A program made the translations under genes and the position numbers. A stretch of DNA of 20,872 nt, taken from positions 1 to 20,872 of the forward strand of contig JAJZQK010000006.1 in the NCBI GenBank assembly GCA_021847625.1, given 5' to 3'. The notes under the pieces were generated by a model that made no database searches, was not told the origin of the DNA, and was given only the letters and a program-made list of their open reading frames with translations. Each line of letters begins with the position of its first letter. The first letter of the stretch is position 1. Source of the stretch: Chloroflexota bacterium. Its GTDB lineage: Bacteria; Chloroflexota; FW602-bin22; JAMCYS01. Positions 13,664 through 20,872 of this stretch are shown here, piece after piece.

Positions 13664-14128
13664 ATGGACGGAAGTGACGGCGAACGGTTTTACAGCAAGG
13701 GACCCGGCCGTGAGGACAAGTCTGCCGATTGGATAGGCTCTCCATCTGAGCACGAGCATCTGCCCGGTCACCGTCTGCGCCGGGGGGGGCTGCGACCGGA
13801 GAGTGAAGAGGAGGCCGAAGGGGGTGTGCCCCTGGAAGTCTGCCCCGTCTGCGGGCGAACGTTGGTCGAGTCGCCAATAGAAGGTCCCCACCGAGGCAAG
13901 GGGCCCGCGCGGCGCAGCGACGCCCAGGTCCGCGCCGACGTCGAGTTTGGCCTGACCGAGGATTCGTGGCTCGACGCCTCCGGCATCGACGTGCAGGTGC
14001 AGGGAGGCATCGTGACGCTGAAGGGGATTGTCGGCAGCGACGAGGACAAACTTCGGGCGGAACGGCTCGCCCACCGCGGGATCGAGGTCAAGGGCGTCCA
14101 GAACGAGCTCGCCGTAACAGGCAGCTGA
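13664..14128 (+). CDS. BON domain protein with CPVC motif
   Basis: A 154-residue protein without signal peptide. The first 55 residues are charged and probably disordered (rich in Gly, Glu, Arg, His). EVCPVCGRTLVES (58-70) is a single CPVC knuckle, like half of a zinc ribbon, and could bind a metal if the protein dimerises. The C-terminal 84-152 is a BON domain: an amphipathic helix (RSDAQVRADVEFGLTED), then GIDVQVQGGIVTLKGIV and a second helix with VKGVQNELAV. BON domains are often linked to phospholipid membranes or stress. GAGGGAGG precedes the ATG. It converges on the site-2 protease gene 90 bases away. A cytoplasmic role is likely, but the function is unknown. Confidence 0.75.
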   Translation: MDGSDGERFYSKGPGREDKSADWIGSPSEHEHLPGHRLRRGGLRPESEEEAEGGVPLEVCPVCGRTLVESPIEGPHRGKGPARRSDAQVRADVEFGLTEDSWLDASGIDVQVQGGIVTLKGIVGSDEDKLRAERLAHRGIEVKGVQNELAVTGS

Positions 14129-14218
14129 GACCGCGCTCGCGACCTCGGCTGCCTATCGGCGTGCATCGCCCCCTACAGTCGGGCCTGCCGGCCTCCGGGT
14201 GATCGGCGAGGACAAGGG

Positions 14219-15346
14219 CTATGAGCGCGTGCCGAGTTCCTCCCGGAGATGCAGGTAACGGATCATGTTGCTGCGGGTAAGCAGACCCACCAGCCTGCCC
14301 CCCTCCAGGACCGGCACCTGGTTTATGTCCCGCTGCCCCATTGCCTGTAGGGCTTCGCCCGCGTTGGTCTGGGGGCCAACGGCGACGAGCTCGTGGGCGG
14401 GGGTCATGACCTCGCCCACCGTCGTCGTGTCCCATCTTTCCCGCGAGACCTTCTTGAGGTCGATGACCGTCACCAGGCCGGCGACGTTGCCCTCTTGGTC
14501 CACCACCGGCAGGGCGCGCAGGTTGCGATGTAGCACGTAGTCGTCGACCATGTCGCGCAAGGTGAGGTCGGCGGGCACGGTGATCGGCTCGTTCTCCATT
14601 AGGTCCCTCACCCTAACGCCCTCGAAAGCCCGTTCGACCTGCGCCTGCTGGCGCGAGGCCCCCGCCGCGCTGCTAAGGAACCAACCGATGAACAGGAGCC
14701 AGATGCCCGTGAGGAAGGCGCCTGTGAAGGCCAAGAACAAGCCGCCGAAGATGAACAAGTAGGCAATGACCTGGCCGATCGTCGTGGCGATGTTGGTGGC
14801 CTGCAGGAAGTTGCCGGTTGCCGCCCAGATTAGGCCGCGCAGCACGCGCCCGCCGTCCAGCGGGAACCCCGGAATGAGGTTGAACACTGCCAGGAGAAGG
14901 TTGATGAGAGCCAAGTATGCCGTAAGAGCCGCCCCCTCCACGCTAACACCCTGGAGCAGGACGAACAGGCCTCCGAAGGCGAGCCCGATTACGATGCTCG
15001 AAAGCGGGCCGGCCCCGGCGATTAGTATCTCGTCGCGGGCGCTCTTGGGCTCGCCCTCGATATTGGATACACCGCCGAAGATGAAGAGCGTGATGCTGCG
15101 CACGCCCAGCCCGAGTTGCTGGGCGACGACGGAGTGCGACAGCTCATGTCCCAACACGGAGGCAAACAGAAGAATCGCCCCCGCCGCCCCCAATATCCAA
15201 TCCATCGCCGGTGACAGCGAGGGATACGTTATCGGGAAGAAGGCCAGGGCCAGCGAAACCATGATGAGAGCAAAGGCGATCAGCCAGGTGTAGTGGATGC
15301 CGATCTCGATGCCCCTAACCCTGCCTAATCCAAAGGAACCACCCAT
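14219..15346 (-). CDS. Site-2 protease family metallopeptidase with CBS pair (M50)
   Basis: A 375-residue intramembrane zinc metalloprotease of the M50/S2P group with the Rip3/SpoIVFB-like plan. The catalytic motif HELSH (67-71) lies in a membrane helix; the second motif NLIPGFPLDGGRVLRG (156-171) supplies the third zinc ligand Asp164; GAGPLSS (111-117) is also typical. Helices span about 15-230. Two CBS domains follow (about 245-305 and 308-372), which often bind adenine nucleotides and could tune proteolysis to energy state. AAAGGAGGAG stands before the ATG at 15346. Such enzymes cut membrane-bound anti-sigma factors or other single-helix proteins; no obvious anti-sigma substrate is nearby. 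It appears monocistronic. Confidence 0.92.
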   Translation of the reverse strand: MGGSFGLGRVRGIEIGIHYTWLIAFALIMVSLALAFFPITYPSLSPAMDWILGAAGAILLFASVLGHELSHSVVAQQLGLGVRSITLFIFGGVSNIEGEPKSARDEILIAGAGPLSSIVIGLAFGGLFVLLQGVSVEGAALTAYLALINLLLAVFNLIPGFPLDGGRVLRGLIWAATGNFLQATNIATTIGQVIAYLFIFGGLFLAFTGAFLTGIWLLFIGWFLSSAAGASRQQAQVERAFEGVRVRDLMENEPITVPADLTLRDMVDDYVLHRNLRALPVVDQEGNVAGLVTVIDLKKVSRERWDTTTVGEVMTPAHELVAVGPQTNAGEALQAMGQRDINQVPVLEGGRLVGLLTRSNMIRYLHLREELGTRS

Positions 15347-15476
15347 ACTACCAACTCCTCCTTTCTCGACCCGGGGACTGAGTCCGCGAGTTGGTCGTAT
15401 CTATGCCTGTAAAGCGCAGGATACGTGCCGCGCGCTGGGTCGGGGGGTAGCTCCCCGCGGAGGCAGTCGTCGGACG

Positions 15477-15514
15477 GCCCCCGCTGGGTGATGGTCCGGC
15501 TACCCAGCGGGGGC
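15477..15514. terminator. Hairpin after the serine hydrolase gene
   Basis: A 13 bp perfect stem (GCCCCCGCTGGGT, 15477-15489, with its complement at 15502-15514) and a 12-base loop lie 30 bases beyond the stop of the minus-strand hydrolase gene and 130 bases upstream of the S2P start. No T-tract follows on the minus strand. Confidence 0.55.
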
Positions 15515-15543
15515 TATCTGCAGCGTTCTCCCTCGTTCGGCGG

Positions 15544-16611
15544 CTATTCGTTGGCCGCCTGGTAGAGGGCTAGTCCGAGATTCTGCAGGGCCGTCGTCGT
15601 CGATTCGTAGTCGGCATCCTGGGACATCACGCCGACGTAGAGGTCGGTCTTGGGGCCCATCATTATGCCGACCTCGTTGATGACGCCCGCCAGGTTGCCG
15701 GTCTTGCGGGGGAACACGACGTCGTCCGGCAGTTTTTTGGCCATGCGGTCGATGATTTGCTGGTTCTTCAACAGCCACATCATCTTGTCGTTGTTCTCCT
15801 TGTCGAGAATCTGCCCGTTGTACAGCTTGTCGAAAAAGGTCAGCATGTCCTCCGGCGTGCTGGAGGTGAGGGTGTCTCGCCAATCGCCGAAGGTAGGCGC
15901 CGCCGGGTCGCCGTGGATCCAGGTGTTGGTCATGCCTATCTCGTGCACCGCTGTGTCCACGTCGGGCCAGCTGACGTAGTCGTGCAGCGCCATGGCCGCG
16001 CTGTTGCTGCTGAGCGTGATCAGGAACCAGAGGCTGCGGTCGATGGTCACCGTCATTCCGGCCACCAGCTTCTCGTCGAACTCCGACTCCACCATATGGC
16101 GCTCGGTGATATCCATTTTGGTGTTTAGGTTGAGCTCTCCCGCTTTAGCTTCGCGCAGGACCTCGTACATCAGGCCGAGTTTGTAGAGGCTGGCCGTGGG
16201 GAACGGCCTGTCCGCGTTTATGCGCAGGGTGTTGCCCGTCTTCATGTCCTTGATGACTACCCCGAAAGTGCCGGGCAGGTCACCGAGGTAGCGCTGCACG
16301 ATCGCCTGGTACTTCGCCATCGCGGCGTCCGTCCCCCCCTCGGGCGTTGGGGAAGTCGTGGGGGGCGCCGTCGCTTCGGGCGTCGGCGTCGATTCGGGGG
16401 TGGGGCTGGGGGCGGCCGCGGGCGCGGCCGTTGCGGTCGCCTGGGCGTCTACATTGCCAAGAACGGCCGGCGGGGTCTCGGCCGATGGTCCGGCGGCGGT
16501 CTCCGGCGCGGGCGACAATCTCCCGCCCCAGGCCGCCAGGCCTGTAAGCACCAGGCCGACCACCAGGGCCACGGCTAGCACAGGGATAACTAACCTCATC
16601 ATGTTTTGCAT
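15544..16611 (-). CDS. Membrane-anchored serine hydrolase of the class A beta-lactamase fold
   Basis: A 355-residue exported protein: a membrane anchor (about 6-27), a long Pro/Thr/Ala-rich linker (32-95), then a beta-lactamase-like domain (97-355). The catalytic motifs are SLYK (Ser141, Lys144; the SxxK motif), SSN (201-203, in place of SDN) and KTG (303-305). RDTLTSSTPEDM (245-256) matches the region after the omega loop, but no E-x2-L-N motif carrying the usual Glu166 precedes it, so deacylation of beta-lactams may be poor. It may be a peptidoglycan peptidase-like or other serine hydrolase rather than a resistance enzyme. ATG 16611 has a GGGAGG only two bases away; the Met three codons on (16602) has better spacing and may be the true start. 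Confidence 0.8.
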   Translation of the reverse strand: MQNMMRLVIPVLAVALVVGLVLTGLAAWGGRLSPAPETAAGPSAETPPAVLGNVDAQATATAAPAAAPSPTPESTPTPEATAPPTTSPTPEGGTDAAMAKYQAIVQRYLGDLPGTFGVVIKDMKTGNTLRINADRPFPTASLYKLGLMYEVLREAKAGELNLNTKMDITERHMVESEFDEKLVAGMTVTIDRSLWFLITLSSNSAAMALHDYVSWPDVDTAVHEIGMTNTWIHGDPAAPTFGDWRDTLTSSTPEDMLTFFDKLYNGQILDKENNDKMMWLLKNQQIIDRMAKKLPDDVVFPRKTGNLAGVINEVGIMMGPKTDLYVGVMSQDADYESTTTALQNLGLALYQAANE

Positions 16612-16813
16612 ACCCTCCCAAGTCCCATTTGCAGGCCGCGTGCCGTTAATCCTCACGGCGGGAGGATGTGGCGTCGCCGGGGGCAGATTCGATCCGCGGA
16701 GGCCATGCAAGTGGGCACGGCAAGGCGCAGAGGAGAGAGGGCGGGGGCCCGGTGAGATTGGCGAGGGCCGAGAAGATTGCCGACGCCAATTGGGAAGGCT
16801 GGCCCGGGAAGAG

Positions 16814-16837
16814 AGGATGACAGAAGCCAGGATGACA
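16814..16837. repeat. Short direct repeat in intergenic DNA
   Basis: AGGATGACA occurs twice with a 15-base period (16814-16822 and 16829-16837), in the 288 bases between the DUF302 gene and the serine hydrolase start. It could be a pair of binding sites or chance. Nothing else is evident in that interval. Confidence 0.3.
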
Positions 16838-16899
16838 AAAGGGCGGATGGTGGTGCGCCCCCTGAAGAACGATCTTGGCTGAAAGGCCGGCAGGCTAGG

Positions 16900-17304
16900 T
16901 CACTGGCCCGCTACGCGCTCGACTACCCTTTCCATGCGTGCCTTCACCTCGCGGGCGACGGAGGCAAGTTCGGCGTTCTCGACGATGCCCAGCACGGGCT
17001 CGGGGTCCATCGCCTTGACGACGGCGCCGCCCTCCTCGTCGTAGACGACCACGTTGCAGGGGAGCAGCAGGCCGAGGTCCAGCTCGGCCTGCAGCGCCCT
17101 GTGCGCCAGCGGCGGGTTGCAGGCCCCCAGTATCACGTAGGGGCGAAAGTCGGCGTTGAGCTTCTCCTTCATCGTCTTCTTGACGTCGATCTCGCAGAGC
17201 ACGCCGAAGCCTTCTTCCTTCAAGGCCGCTTTCGTCCGTTCCACCGCTTCGGCGTAGGGGAGCTTCGTCTTGACGCCGAAACCGTAGGCCTTGCGTTCGA
17301 TCAT
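16900..17304 (-). CDS. DUF302 domain protein
   Basis: A 134-residue soluble protein of the DUF302 family (PF03625). The pattern is typical: YGFGVKTKLPYAEAVERTKAALKEEGFGV (7-35), a central ILGACNPPLAHRAL (58-71) and LGLLLPCNVVVYDE (77-90). Cys62 and Cys83 lie at positions that look conserved in the family. The domain forms a small alpha/beta dimer; its biochemical role is unknown, and it is often found beside redox or sulfur genes. AAGGAGAGG lies just before the ATG at 17304; the longer reading from 17451 has no ribosome site and crosses a leader hairpin. It is divergent from the 17528 gene. Confidence 0.85.
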   Translation of the reverse strand: MIERKAYGFGVKTKLPYAEAVERTKAALKEEGFGVLCEIDVKKTMKEKLNADFRPYVILGACNPPLAHRALQAELDLGLLLPCNVVVYDEEGGAVVKAMDPEPVLGIVENAELASVAREVKARMERVVERVAGQ

Positions 17305-17329
17305 TTCCCTCTCCTTGGAGTGTGAACGT

Positions 17330-17352
17330 GCCTCCGACACGAGGTCGGAGGC
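17330..17352. other. Leader hairpin upstream of the DUF302 gene
   Basis: A perfect 9 bp stem (GCCTCCGAC and its complement) with a five-base loop lies 26 bases before the DUF302 start, within its predicted leader. It could affect mRNA stability or translation. No T-tract follows in either direction. Confidence 0.4.
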
Positions 17353-17430
17353 GCCTCTTAACAGACACCGCTGCCTGCCCAACCGGGGCAGGATGGCGCG
17401 GGGTGCGTCTATAGGAACCTCTAATAAGAA

Positions 17431-17436
17431 ATTGTA
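17431..17436 (-). promoter_or_regulatory. Possible -10 box of the DUF302 gene
   Basis: TACAAT on the minus strand (17436-17431), about 125 bases before the start codon. I find no matching -35 at a proper distance, so it is tentative. It lies about 20 bases from the divergent promoter at 17456. Confidence 0.3.
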
Positions 17437-17455
17437 GCATGGTCGGCGCAATTCT

Positions 17456-17485
17456 TTGACGAAGGGCGGCCAGGCTGCTTATAAT
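17456..17485 (+). promoter_or_regulatory. Sigma-70 promoter of the 17528 gene
   Basis: TTGACG (17456-17461), an 18-base spacer and a perfect TATAAT (17480-17485). Transcription would start near 17492. It lies inside the longest open frame, showing that the true start codon is downstream. Confidence 0.7.
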
Positions 17486-17527
17486 TGGCGGGCAGCTGAT
17501 CATCATAGCGGAGCATGCGGAGGCAAA

Positions 17528-18085
17528 GTGGGCGCTCTCTGGCGTATCTATTCCGGTTGTGCGGCGGTGCTGCTCACCGCCATTATCCTCGTGGTGCTGG
17601 CAGGGGTAACGCTGGCCAGCGTTGGCGCCTGGGCGCCGCCCCTGTTGGCGGGACCGGCCGATGCCCCTGCCAACGGGCCGCCGGGCGGGGCGACGCCTTC
17701 TGCTCGCCTGGTGGTGGAAATGAAGGAGGCGGATGTGAACGCGGTCCTGGCCAGGAGCGAGGGCCGTCCGCCCGGGGTAAGTGACGTGGAAGTGCATTTC
17801 CAGAACCAGGGGCTGACCCTCGCGGCGACCATGGCCGACCCGCTGCCCATCAAGGTCGAGGCCTGGGGGACGGTGGAGGTGCAGGACGGGCGGCCGCTGC
17901 TGTCGCTATCCGGGGCCAAGGCGGGGGTGTTGCCGCTGCCGCGGGCGATGGTGGACGTGCTGGAGCGCTACGCCAACGACTCGCTGGCGCGCGTGGACGG
18001 GACGAGCGACGTCTACGTCGAGGACGTGCAGCTGGCGCCCGGGGTGGTGCGGCTCACCGTCCGCGTGCCCTTGGCAGTGTCGTGA
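17528..18085 (+). CDS. Membrane-anchored protein, resembles YpmS/LmeA-type lipid-binding domains
   Basis: A 185-residue protein with one N-terminal membrane helix (about 9-33), a short Pro/Gly/Ala linker (36-58) and an extracytoplasmic beta-rich domain (60-183). The pattern of ARLVVEMKEADVNAVLA, a strand pair around GLTLAATMADPLPIKVEAWGTVEV, then LPLPRAMVDVLERYAN and a final VYVEDVQLAPGVVRLTV recalls the DUF2140 (YpmS) or LmeA/DUF2993 folds, which bind lipids at the membrane. The homology is uncertain and based on pattern only. GTG 17528 is chosen because CGGAGG stands four bases upstream and because the promoter at 17456-17485 excludes an earlier start. It is a single-gene unit before the tRNA. 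Confidence 0.65.
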   Translation: MGALWRIYSGCAAVLLTAIILVVLAGVTLASVGAWAPPLLAGPADAPANGPPGGATPSARLVVEMKEADVNAVLARSEGRPPGVSDVEVHFQNQGLTLAATMADPLPIKVEAWGTVEVQDGRPLLSLSGAKAGVLPLPRAMVDVLERYANDSLARVDGTSDVYVEDVQLAPGVVRLTVRVPLAVS

Positions 18086-18135
18086 GGGGCACCGGTGAGC
18101 CTTCGGCGGGCGACCGCGTCGGCTGGCAATTTGCC

Positions 18136-18164
18136 TTGACATCGGGATACTGTCTCGATATAAT
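18136..18164 (+). promoter_or_regulatory. Perfect consensus sigma-70 promoter of the tRNA gene
   Basis: TTGACA (18136-18141), exactly 17 bases, then TATAAT (18159-18164). Both hexamers are perfect. Transcription would start near 18171, about 83 bases before the tRNA, giving a 5' leader to be removed by RNase P. Confidence 0.9.
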
Positions 18165-18253
18165 GTTGGGCTAGAGAGACTCACCCGGAGTCGCAGCTGG
18201 TTGCAGATGCCGATGATGCAAGTGAGGGTGCGTCGAGCGGATGACAGATACTT

Positions 18254-18328
18254 GCGGAAGTGGCTCAGTGGTAGAGCATCTCCTTGCCAAGGAGAAAGTC
18301 GCGGGTTCGAATCCCGTCTTCCGCTCCA
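18254..18328 (+). tRNA. tRNA-Gly (anticodon GCC)
   Basis: A complete cloverleaf. The acceptor stem is GCGGAAG (18254-18260) paired with CTTCCGC (18318-18324); the D arm is GCTC-AGTGGTA-GAGC; the anticodon stem is TCTCC/GGAGA (18279-18283, 18291-18295) with loop TTGCCAA and anticodon GCC at 18286-18288; the T arm has GTTCGAATC. The discriminator base is T18325, as expected for bacterial tRNA-Gly, and the 3' CCA is encoded (18326-18328). It reads GGC and GGU codons, in heavy use in this high-GC genome. It has a consensus promoter and its own terminator, and sits directly before tig. Confidence 0.97.
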
Positions 18329-18337
18329 TTCCTATGC

Positions 18338-18375
18338 AGACGGGCTCCTAACCCGAGCCCGTCTTTGTCTTATTT
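18338..18375 (+). terminator. Rho-independent terminator of tRNA-Gly
   Basis: A perfect 10 bp stem (AGACGGGCTC, 18338-18347, and its complement at 18355-18364) with a seven-base loop, followed directly by TTGTCTTATTT. It lies 9 bases after the CCA end. Confidence 0.88.
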
Positions 18376-18393
18376 AGTGGTGCTCAGTATAAT
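18365..18393 (+). promoter_or_regulatory. Probable promoter of tig, overlapping the tRNA terminator tail
   Basis: TTGTCT (18365-18370), 17 bases, then a perfect TATAAT (18388-18393). A second TATAAT at 18402-18407 lacks a good -35. The -35 is formed by the T-rich tail of the tRNA terminator. Confidence 0.55.
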
Positions 18394-18497
18394 TATCCCT
18401 GTATAATAATCTTGGGCCGAGAATGCGATTGCTCTCCGCCACCCAGGCGCGCCATGGCGCCTAGCAGACACGGTCCCCATCTTCGGAGGAAAGCGAG

Positions 18498-19823
18498 TTG
18501 AAGGTAACCTCGGAGCAGCTTCCCGACAGCCGAGTGCAGCTTATGATCGAGGCTGATGAGGAAGCGAGCCGCAAAGCGCAGGATCGTGCTTTTCGGCAGC
18601 TTGTCAATCGGGTGAACGTGCCCGGTTTCCGGCGTGGCAAAGCCCCTCGCCAGATGGTCGAACGCCTCATGGGCCGGGAAACCATCCTGCGCGAAGCGGC
18701 CCAGCTCCTTCTGCCAGATCTCTACCAGCAGGCGGTCGAGGAGACGGGCATTGATCCTCTGTACGATCCCCATGTCGACATTGTCAGCTTGGAGCCACTG
18801 GCGGTGAAGGTCACGGTCCCCGTGCGCCCGACAGTCGAGCTTCCTGATTATCAGGCCATCCGTATCCCCAAGACCGAAGCGCGCATCACCGACGAGCAGG
18901 TCGAGGAAGCCCTACAGGGGCTGCGCGAGCAGCATGCGGAGTGGGTGCCGGTGGAGAGGCCGGTGGCGCTAGGCGATACGGCCGTGGTCGACGCCTACGC
19001 CGAGCAGGCCGGCGAGAAGATCCTTGAGCAGAACGGAATCGAGTACCTCGTCGAGCCGGAGCGCAACATCCCGATTCCGGGGTTCGCCGAGCAGTTGGTC
19101 GACATGGCGCCTGAAGAGGAGAAGTCCTTCGACCTGACCTTCCCCGTAGACTATCCGCACGCGGAACTCGCCGGCAAGGAGGCGAATTTCCGGGTGACCG
19201 TGCATTCGGTGAAGGAGAAGCACCTGCCCGAACTGGACGGCGAGCTTGCGAAGACGGTGGGCGAGGGCGAGACGCTGGAGGATTTGCGCAAGTCCGTGCG
19301 CGAGCAGCTGCAGCGACGCCTCGACGAGGCCACGAACGCGGAGTACGAGGAGACCGTCCTGCGCGCGGTGGCGGACCAGGCGAAGGTCGAGATGCCGCCG
19401 GAGATGGTCGAGGAGCAGACGGAGCATTCCCTGCACAGTCTGGAGGATCGCCTGCAGACGCAGGGACTGGCAATGCCGGAGTACCTGGCGGCCCTCAAGC
19501 AGACACGCTTGCAGCTGCTGGACGGCCTTCGCGAGGAAGCCCGCCAGGCGTTGCGACGGCAGCTGGTGCTGAACGAGGTCGCCAAGAAGGAAGGCATCGA
19601 AGTTAAGCCCGCGGATATCGACGCGGAGATCGAGAAGGCGGCGTCCTTCGGCGCCCGCGCCGACGAGATGCGCCGGACGTTGAACACGGACGACTCCCGG
19701 CGCGGCATCGCTTTCCGCCTGCAGCAGCGCCGGACCCTGGAACGGCTAACGGAAACCGCCAGCCAGTCCGAGGGGGAAGGCGCGGCGACGGCGGAGGAGC
19801 CGCAGGAGCAGGAGCAGGAATAG
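18498..19823 (+). CDS. tig: Trigger factor, ribosome-associated chaperone
   Basis: A 441-residue chaperone with prolyl isomerase activity that binds nascent chains at the ribosome exit tunnel. The N-terminal ribosome-binding domain has the signature GFRRGKAP (43-50). An FKBP-type isomerase domain spans about 155-245 ([14 protein letters not shown], with [10 protein letters not shown] and the strand [14 protein letters not shown]). The C-terminal helical substrate-binding arms fill the rest, ending in an acidic Glu/Gln/Ala tail (423-441) likely to be disordered. The start is TTG 18498, with CGGAGGA seven bases before it. Length is normal for the family. It is the first gene of the tig-clpP-clpX cluster, 41 bases before clpP. 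Confidence 0.96.
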   Translation: MKVTSEQLPDSRVQLMIEADEEASRKAQDRAFRQLVNRVNVPGFRRGKAPRQMVERLMGRETILREAAQLLLPDLYQQAVEETGIDPLYDPHVDIVSLEPLAVKVTVPVRPTVELPDYQAIRIPKTEARITDEQVEEALQGLREQHAEWVPVERPVALGDTAVVDAYAEQAGEKILEQNGIEYLVEPERNIPIPGFAEQLVDMAPEEEKSFDLTFPVDYPHAELAGKEANFRVTVHSVKEKHLPELDGELAKTVGEGETLEDLRKSVREQLQRRLDEATNAEYEETVLRAVADQAKVEMPPEMVEEQTEHSLHSLEDRLQTQGLAMPEYLAALKQTRLQLLDGLREEARQALRRQLVLNEVAKKEGIEVKPADIDAEIEKAASFGARADEMRRTLNTDDSRRGIAFRLQQRRTLERLTETASQSEGEGAATAEEPQEQEQE

Positions 19824-19864
19824 GCCTGCATACTGGGTGCTTTGTTCAAGGAGGAACAACTCTA

Positions 19865-20458
19865 ATGGATCCTATCTCTCAGCTGGTCCCGATGGTGATC
19901 GAGACCACCGGGCGAACCGAACGGGCTTTTGATATTTACTCCCTCCTCTTGAAGGAGCGTATCATCTTCCTGGGGACGCCGATTGACGATAACATAGCCA
20001 ACATCATCGTCGCCCAGATGCTATATCTGGACCGCGAGGACCCGGATAAGGACATCAATCTCTATATCCACTCGCCGGGCGGCGTGATCACGGCCGGGTT
20101 GGCGATATACGACACGATGCAGCTGATCAGGCCCGACATCGTGACCATCTGCGTCGGCATGGCGGCAAGCATGGGCACTATCCTACTGGCCGCGGGGGCG
20201 AAGGGTAAGCGGTACGTCTTGCCGAACGCCACGGTCCATATCCACCAGCCGTTGGGCGGTGTCAAGGGCCAGGCCGTGGACGTGGAGATCGAAGCCAAGG
20301 AGATCCTGCGCTTGCGCAATCTGATCAACTCCATTCTGGTGAAGCACACCGGCCAACCGGAGGACCGGATCATCCGCGATACCGATCGCAACTTCTACAT
20401 GGATGCACAGCAGGCGGTTTCCTACGGGATCGTAGACGAAGTCTTAACCAAGCGGTAG
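19865..20458 (+). CDS. clpP: ATP-dependent Clp protease proteolytic subunit
   Basis: A 197-residue serine peptidase that forms a two-ring barrel degrading substrates unfolded by ClpX or ClpC. The short N-terminus ([18 protein letters not shown]) lacks a long propeptide. The nucleophile Ser102 lies in GMAASMG (98-104) and His127 in HIHQPLGG (125-132). In the third motif, RDTDRNFYM (171-179), Asn176 falls where E. coli has catalytic Asp185 in RDTERDRF by direct alignment, so the triad may be Ser-His-Asn. AAGGAGGA nine bases before the ATG supports the start. It lies between tig and clpX in one unit, the typical order for many bacteria. Confidence 0.96.
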   Translation: MDPISQLVPMVIETTGRTERAFDIYSLLLKERIIFLGTPIDDNIANIIVAQMLYLDREDPDKDINLYIHSPGGVITAGLAIYDTMQLIRPDIVTICVGMAASMGTILLAAGAKGKRYVLPNATVHIHQPLGGVKGQAVDVEIEAKEILRLRNLINSILVKHTGQPEDRIIRDTDRNFYMDAQQAVSYGIVDEVLTKR

Positions 20459-20464
20459 TGAAGG

Positions 20465-20502
20465 GGGCGCCGGTGGCAGGGCTGGACCCAACCGCCGGCG
20501 CC
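20465..20502 (+). other. Hairpin in the clpP-clpX gap
   Basis: GGCGCCGG (20466-20473) pairs with CCGGCGCC (20495-20502), extendable by about three pairs with one G-T. It lies just before the clpX ribosome site and is not followed by T residues, so it is more likely an mRNA processing or stability element than a terminator. Confidence 0.45.
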
Positions 20503-20519
20503 TCTGGGGGAGGCAACTG

Positions 20520-20872
20520 ATGGCGAATCGAGGTTCCCGCATACAATACCATTGCTCCTTCTGTGGTAAGGGACAGGATCAGGTACGGCGACTTATCGCG
20601 GGCCCGGGGGCAGTATACATTTGTGACGAGTGCGTCGAGCTTTGTCGCGAGATCATCGACGAAGAACAGGCCCCTGAGGCCAACAAGCCGCGCGTCGCTA
20701 CAGGCAAGATTCCCACTCCCAAGCGAATCCACGAGCTGTTGGAACAGTATGTTGTGGGGCAGGATCACGCCAAGCGTGTCCTCTCCGTGGCTGTCTATAA
20801 CCACTACAAGCGCGTCAACACCGGCATGCAGATCGACGAGGTGGAGCTGCAAAAGAGTAACATCCTGCTGAT
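20520..20872 (+). CDS. clpX: ATP-dependent Clp protease ATP-binding subunit ClpX (partial, 5' end)
   Basis: The first 117 residues of ClpX, the AAA+ unfoldase that feeds ClpP; the gene runs off the window. The N-terminal zinc-binding domain is complete: Cys12-x2-Cys15 and Cys35-x2-Cys38, followed by [12 protein letters not shown]. Then comes the linker with [20 protein letters not shown], and the start of the AAA+ domain ([14 protein letters not shown]). The Walker A motif lies beyond the window end. GGGGGAGG six bases before the ATG supports the start. It is the third gene of the tig-clpP-clpX cluster. Confidence 0.96.
   Translation, partial: MANRGSRIQYHCSFCGKGQDQVRRLIAGPGAVYICDECVELCREIIDEEQAPEANKPRVATGKIPTPKRIHELLEQYVVGQDHAKRVLSVAVYNHYKRVNTGMQIDEVELQKSNILL

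Noticed and set aside
15544..16611. Calling the serine hydrolase an antibiotic-resistance beta-lactamase
   Set aside because: The omega-loop glutamate is not visible, and the anchor and linker suggest another role.
1..20872. CRISPR array, integrase, prophage or insertion sequence
   Set aside because: No regularly spaced repeats, transposase, recombinase or phage structural gene was found on either strand.

Overview
ORGANISM. High-GC bacterial chromosome segment with normal Shine-Dalgarno sites, consensus sigma-70 promoters and several GTG/TTG starts. The tig-clpP-clpX order and a set of small lineage-type proteins (SPW proteins, a short Asp-type ferredoxin, a DUF1614 membrane protein, a BON protein, a CBS-containing site-2 protease) suggest Chloroflexota or a similar deep-branching, possibly anaerobic lineage. 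This is inference from gene content, of moderate confidence, with no marker gene to prove it. LAYOUT. 1-700: a MITE/REP-like palindromic element and a two-repeat SPW membrane protein closed by a strong hairpin. 890-3990: an FMN-dependent alpha-hydroxy-acid dehydrogenase with a cysteine-rich N-terminus, a membrane-anchored SH3-SH3-glycosidase-like protein, and a 58-residue ferredoxin with its own promoter and terminator. 3994-5513: a solitary beta-class DNA methyltransferase, divergent from a small membrane-anchored conserved protein. 5787-7417: a small helical protein and a YihY/BrkB membrane protein. 7433-9808 (minus): a coupled operon of ABC ATPase, ABC-2 permease and DUF1614 protein. 9809-11085: a 350-base divergent intergenic region with a perfect inverted repeat around a TATAAT box, then a CDF metal exporter with a cysteine-rich tail. 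11174-13425 (minus): a 59-residue SPW protein and a two-gene operon of Gfo/Idh/MocA oxidoreductase and amidohydrolase. 13664-17304: BON protein, site-2 protease with CBS pair, beta-lactamase-fold serine hydrolase and DUF302 protein. 17456-20872: a lipid-binding-like membrane protein, tRNA-Gly(GCC) with consensus promoter and terminator, then tig, clpP and the start of clpX. HOW THE GENES WORK TOGETHER. The best-supported units are the proteostasis cluster (trigger factor, ClpP, ClpX), the ABC exporter operon with DUF1614, the dehydrogenase/hydrolase pair (possibly sugar or sugar-lactone catabolism), and the CDF exporter with its putative operator. Many remaining genes encode envelope or membrane proteins in single-gene units. 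I do not see a CRISPR array, integrase, insertion sequence, toxin-antitoxin pair or recognisable multi-gene defence system. The most interesting signals are small: the CDF operator and Cys tail, cysteine motifs in an FMN enzyme, an Asn at the usual catalytic Asp position in ClpP, an Asp-type ferredoxin, the solitary methyltransferase, and short genes that length cut-offs would miss.
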